Under the pieces are notes generated by a model. That model was not told the DNA's origin. It made no database searches and was given only the letters and a program-made list of their open reading frames with translations. The translations under genes and the position numbers were made by a program. Shown in pieces: positions 16,737 through 26,244 of a stretch of 64,000 nt of DNA; position 1 is the stretch's first letter; every line of letters begins with the position of its first letter. The DNA comes from Bacillota bacterium (GTDB lineage Bacteria; Actinomycetota; Aquicultoria; Aquicultorales; Aquicultoraceae), in contig JAIMBH010000006.1 of NCBI GenBank assembly GCA_023511485.1, positions 1 through 64,000 on the forward strand, written 5' to 3'.

Positions 16737-16805
16737 GGGTCAGGTCTTTAATCTTTGAATTTTAGACTATCAATGACTAAAATTCAAAGATTAAAGACCT
16801 GACCC
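16737..16805. repeat. Perfect 29-bp inverted repeat (REP/REPIN-like element)
   Basis: Arms 16737-16765 and 16777-16805 are exact reverse complements, with an 11-nt loop. The arm begins GGGTCAGGTCTTTAATC. GGGTCAGGTCTTTAAT-like palindromes are familiar as REP elements mobilised by REP-associated tyrosine (IS200-like) transposases in other bacteria. Just upstream, CGACACCGGGCGACACCGGG is a short direct repeat that may be a remnant of a second repeat family. The gap from 16659 to 17020 contains no gene. The element could also serve as a transcription terminator, though no T-run follows. Confidence 0.7.
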
Positions 16806-17020
16806 TTTACCTGCCTGATCCTCTACCTGTTAACCTTGATAACCTTATTTCATTCAAAATAATTTCTATTAATAATTAATTAGATAATCAAACCAATCGT
16901 TACTTTAGGCACTAAGCTACAAACTCTATCTAATCTATGTTATTGCCATAAATTACCTTAATTTTAGCCCTCTAAGGGTATACAATGAGTAATCATATTA
17001 TTGTATTCCAAGGAGCAACA

Positions 17021-20000
17021 TTGTCGGAGTTTGTCCACTTACATACACACTCAGAGTTCTCTTTGCTTGATGGTGCCTCAAGGATAAAAGACTTGGTAAT
17101 AAAAGCAAAAGACCTTGGCATGCACGCCATTGCATTAACAGACCATGGCGTGATGTACGGCATTATCGATTTTTATAAAGAGGCTATCAGGCAAGGGGTT
17201 AAGCCGATTATCGGCTGCGAGGTCTATGTCGCCCCAGGCAGTCGCTTTGATAAAACCAAGAGCGAGGAATCCTATACTCACCTGGTGCTTTTGGCTGAGA
17301 ACGAGCAGGGTTATCGCAACCTGATGCGACTCGTCACCCTAAGCTTTTTTGATGGGTTTTACTATAAACCTCGGGTGGACAAAGAAATACTTAAGAAGCA
17401 TCATGAAGGAATTATCGCAACAAGCGCCTGCCTTGCTGGACAGATTGCACGGCATCTTATGCAGGATAACTATGAAGCGGCAAAACAAGAGGCACTCGAG
17501 CTAAATAGGATTTTCGGCGAGGGTAACTTCTTCTTAGAGGTACAAGACCATGGTCTCAAAGAGCAAAAAGTGGTAAACGAGGGCATGTGGAGGCTCTCGG
17601 AAGAGACCGGCATTCCAATTATCGCGACAAATGATATCCATTATACAAACCAGGAGGATGCCCCGGCGCACGACGTCCTTCTCTGTATCCAAACTGGGTC
17701 AACGCTTGCCGATAAGACCAGGATGAAATTTGATACCGACCAGTTTTACCTCAAATCGGCAGCCGAGATGCGAGAGCTGTTCCCCAACAGGCCGGATGTA
17801 CTTGAGAATACCGTAAAGATAGCCGAGCGATGTAATGTCGAGATAAAGTTTGGCGAATACCTGCTTCCAAACTATGAGATACCGGAGGGGTACACGCTTG
17901 ACTCCTACTTTGAAAAGCTGTGCCGTGAGGGATTTGCAAAGCGATACCCCAAGCCGACACAGCAGCACAAGGATCGTCTGGAATACGAAATTGAGATGAT
18001 CAAGCAGATGGGGTTCCCGGGATACTTTCTCGTGGTGCAAGACTTTGTTAAGTATGCGAAGTCTAAAGGAATAAAGGTTGGTCCAGGAAGGGGCTCGGCA
18101 GCGGGAAGCATTGTCGCCTACTGTCTTGAGATCACTAACATCGACCCCATAACATACGATTTGCTTTTTGAGCGGTTCTTAAATCCAGAGCGTATAAGCA
18201 TGCCCGATATTGATATAGACTTTTGCTTCGAACGCCGCCCCGAAGTCATAGAGTATGTTACTCGAAAGTACGGCGAAGATAAGGTCGCGCAGATCATAAC
18301 TTTTGGCACAATGGCTGCAAGGGCAGCTATCCGTGATGCCGGTCGAGTCTTTGACATTCCGTATAGTAGGGTGGACAAAATCGCCAAACTGATTCCCGAA
18401 GGTTTTAACGAGGGCAAACCCTGGACGATAGATGCTGCGCTTGCCCTCGTTCCCGAGCTTAAAGAGGCTTATGAGAACGATGCTGAGATAACAAAGTCAA
18501 TTATTGACATGGCCAGGAATCTTGAGGGGCTGGTAAGACAGGATTCTATTCATGCTGCTGGAGTTGTTATCGCTGACCAGGAGCTCACTAACCGCACCCC
18601 GGTGCAGAAGAAGGGTGACGCTGAAATTGTAACCCAGTACGACATGGGAGCAATACAGAAAATCGGCCTTCTTAAGATGGACTTTTTGGGCTTGCGCACG
18701 CTTACCGTTATAGACAACGCCGTAAAAAATATAAAGAAAAACCATGGTATCGACATCGATATTGATGCAATACCGCTTGATGACCCCAAGACTTATGAGA
18801 TGCTTCAGAGGGGCGAGAGCATCGGCGTGTTCCAGCTTGAGAGTTCCGGCATGCGGGCGCTGCTGCGCGACTTGCAGCCGACCGTGTTTTCGGATATCAT
18901 TGCTCTTCTTGCCCTGTTCAGACCGGGTCCGCTTGGCTCAGGTATGGTCAAAGATTTTGTCGAACGCAAGCATGGCAAAAAACCGATAAGCTATCTACAT
19001 GATTCGCTGGCAGAGATCCTTAAAGAGACATACGGTGTTATTGTCTACCAGGAGCAAGTCATGCGTATTGCCTCAACCATGGCAGGCTTTAGTATGGGTG
19101 AGGCTGATATTTTGAGAAAAGCCATGTCCAAGAAAGAGCCTGAAGCGCTTGCAAAGCAAAAAGAAAAATTTATTAGCGGCTCAGTAAAAAACGGCGTTGA
19201 AGCAGCAATTGCCAGCAAGATATTTGACCTGATCGCGCACTTTGCTGGATATGGATTTAATAAATCACATTCGACGGCTTATGCATTTATTTCTTACCAA
19301 ACCGCATGGCTTAAGGCAAATTATCCAGTTGAGTTCATGGCGGCTTTACTCACCAGCATCATGAGCAACAAAGACAAAGTTGCCCAGTATATCAGCGAGT
19401 GCAGGCGCATGGGTATAGAGATACTGCCGCCAGATGTTAATGAGAGCTACCATGACTTTACGATTGTCGGTCAATCGATTCGCTTTGGTCTCTCTGCCGT
19501 TAGAAATGTGGGTGACGGGGCAATCGATAGCATCATAAGCGAGCGCGAGCACGGAGGCCCGTTTAAATCAATCTATGATTTCTGCAAACGGGTCGATATG
19601 GGCGCGCTTAACAAACGAACCATCGAGAGTTTAATCAAGGCCGGTGCATTTGACTCATGCAAAGTAAGCCGCAGGCAGCTTCTCTTAACCTATGAGAAGG
19701 CAGTCGAGCTAGGAATCCGTAGTCAAAAAGACAAGGCTGCTGGCCAGTTCACTATATTTGATCTTGGCAACGAGGAAGATGCGGGTTTAGCTTCGCGGGT
19801 AGAAGAGCCGAAAGACGAGAAAGTTCCCGAGTTCGAAAAGCACGAGTTGCTTGCATACGAGAAGGAGATGCTTGGGCTTTATGTATCCGACCACCCGCTA
19901 TTTGGTATAGAAGAAGCGCTCCTAAGCCAAATCGAGTTCTCAACAGCTGAACTAAAAGAGCAAAAGGACGGAACTGTCGGATGGATTGGCGGAATTATTG

Positions 20001-20614
20001 CCGGCATAAAGAAGATAAACACCAAGAAGGGCGACCTAATGCTCTTCTTATCCATCGAGGATTTGGACGGCACTGTCGAGGTTGTTGCATTCCCTTCCAT
20101 TGTTGATAAATACAAAGGACTGATTGTGGAAGATAAAATAGTGCTTGTCAAGGGCAGGCTCGATATCAAAGAAGATGAAGTAAAAATGCTTGCCCAGGAG
20201 ATCAAGGAATTTGATGCCAAGGCCGGGAATACCGGCAACGGTAAGCATAAAACCAAACCGAACAGCACCTCAAATGAAATTGGCGCTAATAATAAGTTTA
20301 ACGGTAACAACATTAAAGCAAATGCAGCCAATGGAAGCAAAATCAACAGTGCGGAAACTATTGAAAATCCTGTATTGGTCATTACGGTCAATAAATCCAT
20401 GATGACAACAGCGTTTATCAATCGGCTGAAAGAAGTATTAAGGTCTCACCCAGGCAATATCCCTGTTTACCTTAAGATAGAAAATGGCAGGCCTATATTG
20501 ATGTCTCTTGCAGAAGGATACAACGTAGCGGTTAGAAACGGTCTTTTTGCCGAGCTCAAAGCTCTTGCTGGAGAAAAAGCCATTGAACTGTTATCGGTGC
20601 CTGTCACCGCGTAG
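17021..20614 (+). CDS. dnaE: DNA polymerase III alpha subunit
   Basis: Replicative polymerase catalytic subunit, about 1197 residues, DnaE type. The N-terminal PHP domain opens FVHLHTHSEFSLLDGA. The palm contains PDIDIDF, with catalytic Asp residues, and GPGRGSAAGS. A helix-hairpin-helix and an OB-fold (VEVVAFPS...KGRLDIKEDEVKM) follow, then an Asn/Lys-rich linker (about 1060-1100) and a short C-terminal domain. I choose TTG 17021 because AGGAG lies 5 nt before it and it gives the family N-terminus; an in-frame ATG at 16985 would add 12 residues. The PHP metal-ligand pattern HTH...D..H looks intact, so proofreading by this domain is possible. Confidence 0.96.
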   Translation: MSEFVHLHTHSEFSLLDGASRIKDLVIKAKDLGMHAIALTDHGVMYGIIDFYKEAIRQGVKPIIGCEVYVAPGSRFDKTKSEESYTHLVLLAENEQGYRNLMRLVTLSFFDGFYYKPRVDKEILKKHHEGIIATSACLAGQIARHLMQDNYEAAKQEALELNRIFGEGNFFLEVQDHGLKEQKVVNEGMWRLSEETGIPIIATNDIHYTNQEDAPAHDVLLCIQTGSTLADKTRMKFDTDQFYLKSAAEMRELFPNRPDVLENTVKIAERCNVEIKFGEYLLPNYEIPEGYTLDSYFEKLCREGFAKRYPKPTQQHKDRLEYEIEMIKQMGFPGYFLVVQDFVKYAKSKGIKVGPGRGSAAGSIVAYCLEITNIDPITYDLLFERFLNPERISMPDIDIDFCFERRPEVIEYVTRKYGEDKVAQIITFGTMAARAAIRDAGRVFDIPYSRVDKIAKLIPEGFNEGKPWTIDAALALVPELKEAYENDAEITKSIIDMARNLEGLVRQDSIHAAGVVIADQELTNRTPVQKKGDAEIVTQYDMGAIQKIGLLKMDFLGLRTLTVIDNAVKNIKKNHGIDIDIDAIPLDDPKTYEMLQRGESIGVFQLESSGMRALLRDLQPTVFSDIIALLALFRPGPLGSGMVKDFVERKHGKKPISYLHDSLAEILKETYGVIVYQEQVMRIASTMAGFSMGEADILRKAMSKKEPEALAKQKEKFISGSVKNGVEAAIASKIFDLIAHFAGYGFNKSHSTAYAFISYQTAWLKANYPVEFMAALLTSIMSNKDKVAQYISECRRMGIEILPPDVNESYHDFTIVGQSIRFGLSAVRNVGDGAIDSIISEREHGGPFKSIYDFCKRVDMGALNKRTIESLIKAGAFDSCKVSRRQLLLTYEKAVELGIRSQKDKAAGQFTIFDLGNEEDAGLASRVEEPKDEKVPEFEKHELLAYEKEMLGLYVSDHPLFGIEEALLSQIEFSTAELKEQKDGTVGWIGGIIAGIKKINTKKGDLMLFLSIEDLDGTVEVVAFPSIVDKYKGLIVEDKIVLVKGRLDIKEDEVKMLAQEIKEFDAKAGNTGNGKHKTKPNSTSNEIGANNKFNGNNIKANAANGSKINSAETIENPVLVITVNKSMMTTAFINRLKEVLRSHPGNIPVYLKIENGRPILMSLAEGYNVAVRNGLFAELKALAGEKAIELLSVPVTA

Positions 20615-20664
20615 GCTTAGGTTTCAGTCCTTTATTTCACGTGGCTAGAATGCTGGTAGATGTT

Positions 20665-21921
20665 TTATGCACATTCATGTTCCCTGCCGCCAAATAGCTT
20701 TAAGCAGGCATCTACTACCTGAGCATCATAAAGCTTACCCCTATTGTTTGATATTTCTTGCAGGGCAGCCTCTAGGCTGCAGGCAGGGCGATAAGGCCGG
20801 TGAGATATCATTGCATCGATAACATCGGCAACAGCCAGGATTCTTGCCTCAAGAAGAATGTCATCGCCGCTTAAACCAGAAGGGTAACCGGAGCCATCGA
20901 GCCTCTCATGATGCTGAAGCACAATATAAGCTATCGGCCAGGGAAACTCTATCGGTTTTAATACCTCAAATCCATGCCGTGGGTGATTTTTGATTATACT
21001 ATACTCCAATTCAGCCAACTTGCTCGGCTTACTTAATATCTCCGCAGGTACCGATACCTTTCCGATATCGTGCAGCAAACCGGCAACGCGAACACCTTCA
21101 ATTTGGTCATCAGGTAAACCCATAACCTTGGCAATAGAGCTAGCTAGCTCAGCGACACGTTGCTGGTGCCCGGCTGTATAAGGGTCTCTTTTCTCAGAGG
21201 TGGATGCGAGGGCTTGGACGGTTTCCTGAAATGTTCTCTGCAGTTTCTCGAGGCTGTGCTTGAGTTCTTCATCTATCCGTTTGCGCTCCGCGTGTTCTGC
21301 CATAAAAGCAGACATCTTCTCCTTAATTCTTTCCTCAAGATTGTTGTTGATCGCCTTTAACTCTTCCTGCGCTTTGATCAAGTCGCGGTTTCTTTGAATC
21401 GCTATTTCGTACGCAAATAAAAGGTTATCGATGATTTGCTGGCGTGCTAAATTGATGCGGTATCGTTGGTGCCCGTAAAAGACCTCAGCGCCTCCGTCTT
21501 TATCCTCAAGCTGCCGGGGATTCCAGTTTTCTAGAATATATTGGATGCGAGCCAGAATATATCTTTCTTCGCATGGTTTGGTTATGAAATAATCGGCTCC
21601 GCATCCCAGACCTTTCAAGATATCTCTTGGGTCATCAAGCAGGGTCAAGAGTATAACTGGGATATTCTTAAGGCCGGGGTCTGTTTTAATGTGGCGACAG
21701 AGCTCATAGCCATCCATTTCAGGCATCATGATATCACTAATGATAATAGTTGGCTTTTTCTTGGATATCTCAGCCAAGGCTTGTTTGCCGTTGTACGCAA
21801 CCGAAACACAGTAACCATTATCTTTAAGAACGGATTGAAGCCAAAAAGCTTGAGCCTGACTGTCCTCAACAATTAAAATTCTGGGGTCTTCAATTTTAGG
21901 AACTGCCCTTAATCTGACCAT
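20665..21921 (-). CDS. Response regulator with HD-GYP phosphodiesterase domain
   Basis: About 418 residues. The N-terminal receiver domain (DPRILIVEDSQAQ, phosphoacceptor Asp in IIISDIMMPEMDG, Lys in FITKPC) is followed by a coiled coil (about 165-230) and an HD-GYP domain: HDIGK, a later HHERLDGSGYP and ARILAVADVIDAM. HD-GYP domains hydrolyse cyclic di-GMP, and all key motifs are present, so it is probably active and controlled by phosphorylation. The start is ATG 21921; a TTG two codons earlier is possible, and no clear RBS is visible. It converges on dnaE and has no adjacent kinase gene. Confidence 0.92.
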   Translation of the reverse strand: MVRLRAVPKIEDPRILIVEDSQAQAFWLQSVLKDNGYCVSVAYNGKQALAEISKKKPTIIISDIMMPEMDGYELCRHIKTDPGLKNIPVILLTLLDDPRDILKGLGCGADYFITKPCEERYILARIQYILENWNPRQLEDKDGGAEVFYGHQRYRINLARQQIIDNLLFAYEIAIQRNRDLIKAQEELKAINNNLEERIKEKMSAFMAEHAERKRIDEELKHSLEKLQRTFQETVQALASTSEKRDPYTAGHQQRVAELASSIAKVMGLPDDQIEGVRVAGLLHDIGKVSVPAEILSKPSKLAELEYSIIKNHPRHGFEVLKPIEFPWPIAYIVLQHHERLDGSGYPSGLSGDDILLEARILAVADVIDAMISHRPYRPACSLEAALQEISNNRGKLYDAQVVDACLKLFGGREHECA

Positions 21922-21942
21922 AAGCAAAGGTTGGCCGAACGA

Positions 21943-21962
21943 TTAACGTTAGATTAACGTTA
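21943..21962. promoter_or_regulatory. Tandem TTAACGTTA palindromes upstream of the HD-GYP gene
   Basis: TTAACGTTA occurs at 21943-21951 and again at 21954-21962. Each copy contains the perfect 8-bp palindrome TAACGTTA, and the two are 11 bp apart, one helical turn. They lie 20-40 bp upstream of the minus-strand response-regulator start, a position suited to operator sites. Confidence 0.5.
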
Positions 21963-22095
21963 AAAAATGCTAGGGAACAGTACTATATTTTATATATTAA
22001 ATATCGGATAGCCAAGAGGTTTCCTTGAGCGCTTTCGAGAAGAGATATTGCATATAACCCGGTAAACCAGTAGGTTTAGTAAATTAACGCATTAC

Positions 22096-22124
22096 TTTAC
22101 TAAAGTTCGCCTGCAGTGTATAAT
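22096..22124 (+). promoter_or_regulatory. Promoter for the his operon
   Basis: TTTACT (22096-22101) and a consensus TATAAT (22119-22124) are 17 nt apart. The expected transcript starts near 22131 and has a 260-nt leader before hisD. I see no T-box or convincing His-codon leader peptide in it. The remaining gap 21928-22389 carries no other gene. Confidence 0.65.
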
Positions 22125-22389
22125 AGCCCTTGATAGGGCATAGAAAGGTGTCATTTGGCGATGTTTAAGTTTATGGGATTGTAAGATTTACGGGTTGTGA
22201 GAGATTGGATTGTTTCTATATCTCTTAGCGTAACTGGCACTATTTGGTAGTGTTTAAATTTACGTGTTATAGTCAGTTTTAGCGGTTTTTTAGTCGATAT
22301 AAGTAGTTAAATGGATTTCAATATTGTTCAGGCAAATATTTGCTGGATAGCGGATAGATTTGGTAGATGGTGAATAAATACTTGGATGA

Positions 22390-23685
22390 GTGATTATATT
22401 GTTACCACAAATTAAATTAAGTGCAGGCTTTAGTGACGAAGAAGCGCGAAAGTATATAGCGAAGCCGCTTTTCGAAAAACCAGAAGTTGAAGCAGCCGTA
22501 TACGAAATAGTAAATAACGTAAGGCGTAACGGCGACAAGGCGCTTTTCGAATATACGGAGAAGTTTGACAAGATATCGCTTACTCCTGAAACAATAAAAG
22601 TTACTCAGGAGGAGTTTGATGCTGCGTATTCGCTGATAGAAGCCGATCTTTTGGGTGCCATAAAGGATGCCATAAGAAGGATTACCGCTTTTCACGCAAA
22701 GCAGAAGGAGAACTCCTGGTTTACAACTGGAAACGGGGCGTTTCTTGGCCAGCTGGTCAGGCCGGTGGAAAGAGCCGGTATATATGTGCCCGGTGGGAGA
22801 GCTGCATATCCATCATCGGTGTTAATGAATGCGATTCCTGCAAAAGTAGCCGGAGTTCCTGAAATAGTAATGGTAGTTCCAGGAGCCATTCGTGCCGAGG
22901 TTTTAGTTGCTGCTGCCGAGGTTGGCGTAAACGAAGTCTACAAGATCGGTGGAGCCCAGGCGATAGCGGCGCTTGCATTTGGAACTGAGTCGGTGCCAAA
23001 AGTCGATGTCATATCAGGCCCAGGCAATATCTATGTTACCCTCGCAAAGAAGATGGTCGTTGGCAGCGTAAATATAGATATGTTGGCAGGCCCCAGTGAA
23101 ATTGTAGTAATTGCCGATGCAAAGGCAAACCCAACCTATATAGCCGCCGATATGCTTGCACAAGCTGAGCACGATCCTGATGCCACCGCGATACTTATAA
23201 CCGACTCGCAACGTATAGCTAAAGAGGTGGCGGTAGCGCTTGACCTGCAGATCAGCCGGTTAGAGCGCAAAGAAATAGCCGAGCAATCCATCAAAGATAA
23301 CGGTAAGATATTCGTAGTCGAGTCGATTGCCGATGCAATACGGCTTGCAAATATAATAGCTCCTGAGCACCTTGAGCTAATGATAGAAAATCCGCTTGAG
23401 TCTTTGGGATCGGTCAGAAACGCAGGAGCGATATTTTTGGGTGCATATGCGCCCGAGGCGATAGGAGACTACATAGCTGGGCCAAACCATATCTTGCCGA
23501 CCAGTGGGACAGCTCGCTTTTACTCCCCGCTTGGCGTTTATAATTTCTTGAAGAGGTCAAGCGTGTTAAGTTTTTCAAGGCAATCTTTTACAGATGTTGC
23601 TGATTCTGCCATCAGCATAGCCAATAGCGAGGGACTGTCTGGGCATGCAAAGTCGGTGAGATATAGGCTTGAGAGCGGCGATTGA
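22390..23685 (+). CDS. hisD: Histidinol dehydrogenase
   Basis: Catalyses the last two NAD-dependent oxidations to histidine. The 431 residues match the family. ERAGIYVPGGRAAYPSSV, the ISGPGNIYV segment, GPSEIVVIAD and AQAEHDPDA (zinc and substrate residues) are all present, and GPNHILPTSGTAR gives a conserved His. The start is taken as GTG 22390; a TTG three codons on is possible and the RBS is weak. It heads the his gene run hisD-hisC-hisB-hisH-hisA-hisF-(small gene)-hisI. Confidence 0.96.
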   Translation: MIILLPQIKLSAGFSDEEARKYIAKPLFEKPEVEAAVYEIVNNVRRNGDKALFEYTEKFDKISLTPETIKVTQEEFDAAYSLIEADLLGAIKDAIRRITAFHAKQKENSWFTTGNGAFLGQLVRPVERAGIYVPGGRAAYPSSVLMNAIPAKVAGVPEIVMVVPGAIRAEVLVAAAEVGVNEVYKIGGAQAIAALAFGTESVPKVDVISGPGNIYVTLAKKMVVGSVNIDMLAGPSEIVVIADAKANPTYIAADMLAQAEHDPDATAILITDSQRIAKEVAVALDLQISRLERKEIAEQSIKDNGKIFVVESIADAIRLANIIAPEHLELMIENPLESLGSVRNAGAIFLGAYAPEAIGDYIAGPNHILPTSGTARFYSPLGVYNFLKRSSVLSFSRQSFTDVADSAISIANSEGLSGHAKSVRYRLESGD

Positions 23686-23757
23686 AGGTCCTATTTGCTG
23701 GCAACGTTGATTTAATGTTAACCTTAAATATTTATTTTGAGGCGCGTGAGAACTATT

Positions 23758-24807
23758 ATGATCGGTCCGAGGCCGCAGGTTGCGGCGACAAAACCATACC
23801 ACATACCAGATGTTAAGGCGGATATATTCATGTCTGCAAACGAGAGCCCGTACAACTTACCTGAGGCGATTCTTGAACAAATCAAAGATGCGCTTGACGA
23901 TATAGCATACAATAGGTATCCAGATCCACAATCGCTTGAGCTGAGGGAGCTTATCAGTTCACATTTTGGCTTAGAAGCTGGTAACGTATTTGTTGGTAAT
24001 GGTGGTGATGAGGTCATACAGAATCTCTATCTCGCATACGGCGGTTCCGGCAGAAAAGCGGTCACCTTTGAGCCCATGTTTGAGGTTTACGGGATAACGG
24101 GTCGCATGACCGATACCGAGATAGTTTCTATTTTGCGTAACCCCGACGACCTTAAAGCAGACGATTCTATAAAGCAGGCCTACGGGATAGACGCAGCACT
24201 CATATTTTTATGTAACCCTAACAACCCAACCGGCGATACCGTGCCCATAGATAGAATTGAAGAGCTTCTGCAAAACACAGAGGCCTTAGTGGTGATAGAT
24301 GAGGCGTATGGCGAGTTTAGCGGTGAGACTGCACTGCCACTTCTTGCAAAGTACGAAAACCTGGCGATTTTAAAGACGTTTTCAAAAGCGTTCTCTCTGG
24401 CAGGCTTAAGAGCAGGGTATTTGCTTGCAAGCGAAGAGGTTGTCGGGAACCTTATGAAGGTAAAGCTATTCTTTAATTTTAGCAAGCTATCACAGGCAAT
24501 AGCAAAAATAGCTTTTGCAAATCGAGCGGTATTTGATAAACAAATACAGGTGATTTTGAGGGATAGAGATAAGCTCTTTGCCGAGATGTCTAAGATTGAG
24601 GGGATAAAAGTTTTTCCAAGCCGCTCGAATTTTATCTTGTTTAGAACAAACAAGCCGGCAACCGATGTATGGCAGTCTATATTGGATAAGGGAATCCTTA
24701 TCCGAAATTGCAGCAATCTGGTGCTTCTTGAGAACTGCCTGCGCGTGACGGTTGGAACGCCGGAGGAAAACCGGGCATTTCTAGATGCATTGCGAGAGAG
24801 CGTATAG
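23758..24807 (+). CDS. hisC: Histidinol-phosphate aminotransferase
   Basis: PLP-dependent fold-type I transaminase, about 349 residues. NESPYNLP lies near residue 30, GNGGDEVIQ marks the cofactor pocket, FLCNPNNPTGD and VIDEAYGEFSG follow, and the Schiff-base Lys is in TFSKAFSLAGLRAGY. The start at ATG 23758 gives the family opening MIGPRPQVAATKPY; an in-frame TTG at 23737 would add seven residues. It lies 72 nt after hisD. Other aromatic or aspartate transaminases share the fold, but the context is decisive. Confidence 0.94.
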   Translation: MIGPRPQVAATKPYHIPDVKADIFMSANESPYNLPEAILEQIKDALDDIAYNRYPDPQSLELRELISSHFGLEAGNVFVGNGGDEVIQNLYLAYGGSGRKAVTFEPMFEVYGITGRMTDTEIVSILRNPDDLKADDSIKQAYGIDAALIFLCNPNNPTGDTVPIDRIEELLQNTEALVVIDEAYGEFSGETALPLLAKYENLAILKTFSKAFSLAGLRAGYLLASEEVVGNLMKVKLFFNFSKLSQAIAKIAFANRAVFDKQIQVILRDRDKLFAEMSKIEGIKVFPSRSNFILFRTNKPATDVWQSILDKGILIRNCSNLVLLENCLRVTVGTPEENRAFLDALRESV

Positions 24808-24902
24808 CAGTGTTTGACCGCCGGTTGCGGCGTGCACTTAAGAAAGAACTTATTTAATATTTAAGGTTGTACCGTTTTTACCGGGTGTAACTGGAGGACA
24901 AA

Positions 24903-25499
24903 TTGGATAGGGTATCTAAAGTAGCAAGGAAAACCAAGGAAACGGATATTCGGGTCGAATTGAGCCTGGATGGGCAGGGTAACACTGAAATAAACACGGG
25001 CATCCCGTTCTTTAACCACATGCTATCCGCGTTGGGTAAGCACGGCATTCTTGATCTAAAAGTAATAGCCAAAGGGGACCTTGAGGTAGATGGCCACCAT
25101 ACTGTTGAAGACGTTGGGATATGCCTGGGCCAGGCGTTAAAAGAAGCCCTGGGTGACAAAAGAGGGATAAGGCGCTACGGAAGCGCTGTTATACCTATGG
25201 ATGAGTCTCTCGCGCTTGTTGCGATGGATATAAGCGGTAGGCCATACCTTGTCTATGATGTTAATTTGCCGGTTGAGACAATAGGGACGTATGATACAAA
25301 TCTAACAGTCGAGTTCTTACAGGCATTTGTAGCCAGCGCAGGAGTAACTCTACATGTTAAGATGTTATCAGGCAGAAACGCACACCATATGGTTGAAGCC
25401 ATATTTAAAGGATTGGCGCTGGCACTGCAGGCCGCAGTTGAAATCAATCCAAGAGTAGCGGAAATGGTGCCTTCAACAAAAGACATGATTGAAGGATAA
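24903..25499 (+). CDS. hisB: Imidazoleglycerol-phosphate dehydratase
   Basis: Manganese-dependent dehydratase making imidazole acetol phosphate. The single-function form (198 residues) starts at TTG with GGAGG 6-7 nt upstream. The duplicated metal-binding half-domains are clear: FFNHMLSALGKHG and DGHHTVEDVGICLG in the first, and GRNAHHMVEAIFKGLA in the second. No phosphatase domain is fused, so histidinol-phosphate phosphatase must be elsewhere. Confidence 0.96.
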   Translation: MDRVSKVARKTKETDIRVELSLDGQGNTEINTGIPFFNHMLSALGKHGILDLKVIAKGDLEVDGHHTVEDVGICLGQALKEALGDKRGIRRYGSAVIPMDESLALVAMDISGRPYLVYDVNLPVETIGTYDTNLTVEFLQAFVASAGVTLHVKMLSGRNAHHMVEAIFKGLALALQAAVEINPRVAEMVPSTKDMIEG

Positions 25500-25561
25500 A
25501 GTGTTGGCGCTATAACGCAAGTTTTAGTTAAGAATTAAAATAGTAAATTGCAACGCAAAAC

Positions 25562-25583
25562 TCAGAGCCCTGAGGGGCTCTGA
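25562..25583 (+). other. RNA hairpin in the hisB-hisH gap
   Basis: TCAGAGCCC and GGGCTCTGA form a perfect 9-bp stem with a 4-nt loop. There is no T-run, so full termination is unlikely; it may set polarity or mRNA stability between hisB and hisH. Confidence 0.5.
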
Positions 25584-25626
25584 ATGGGCCGCAGTCTAAG
25601 CAAAGCGGAGAAGGACTCTGGATAGG

Positions 25627-26244
25627 GTGAGACAAAATTTGATAGCCATAATCGACTATGGAATGGGGAATTTGCGAAGCGTTGAGAAGGCTTTTGAGAA
25701 GCTAGGCTTTGAAGTTGCGATATCGAGCGATCCTGGCTTCATTAGCCGGGCTGATGGCGTTATACTGCCTGGCGTCGGTGCATTCGCTGACTGCATGGCA
25801 AATCTTCTCTCAGCCGGTATGGAAAGAGCTGTTAGGGATAGTATAGCAAGCGGCAAACCGTTTCTCGGTATCTGCCTTGGTCTGCAGCTTCTCTTTAGAC
25901 AGAGCGAGGAAGACGGCCTGCACGATGGACTTGCTATTTTTGATGGCAGAGTAAGAAGGCTTCCTGAGGGTCAAAAAATCCCTCATATGGGATGGAACCA
26001 GGTAAGATATACAAAGCGAGCACCTATTTTCGAGGGCGTTCCTGAGGGGTCCAATTTTTACTTTGTCCATTCCTATTATGTGGACCCGGATGATAAAGGG
26101 ATTATAGCTACGACTACGGATTACGGCTTGGAATTTACATCCAGTGTGTGGAGTGAGAATATATTTGCCGTCCAGTTTCATCCGGAAAAAAGCGGTGAAG
26201 TTGGCCTAAAAGTATTGGCAAATTTTGGGAGGTTATGCAAGTGA
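25627..26244 (+). CDS. hisH: Imidazole glycerol phosphate synthase, glutamine amidotransferase subunit
   Basis: Class-I glutamine amidotransferase that feeds ammonia to HisF. At 205 residues it has normal length. IIDYGMGNLRS opens the protein, the nucleophile Cys is in FLGICLGLQLLF, and the His-Glu pair is in VQFHPEKSG. The start is GTG 25627; a TTG at 25639 is an alternative. Its end overlaps the start of hisA by 10 nt, indicating translational coupling. Confidence 0.95.
   Translation: MRQNLIAIIDYGMGNLRSVEKAFEKLGFEVAISSDPGFISRADGVILPGVGAFADCMANLLSAGMERAVRDSIASGKPFLGICLGLQLLFRQSEEDGLHDGLAIFDGRVRRLPEGQKIPHMGWNQVRYTKRAPIFEGVPEGSNFYFVHSYYVDPDDKGIIATTTDYGLEFTSSVWSENIFAVQFHPEKSGEVGLKVLANFGRLCK

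Noticed and set aside
19879-20421. Long minus-strand reading frame inside dnaE
   Set aside because: It lies wholly within the strongly supported dnaE gene, has no ribosome site and encodes a Ser/Leu-rich product typical of an antisense shadow. The same applies to frames at 421-795, 24180-24716 and 35761-36330.
22131-22389. T-box or His-codon attenuator in the hisD leader
   Set aside because: The T-box core sequence found at the trp leaders is absent, and no run of His codons with a terminator is visible.
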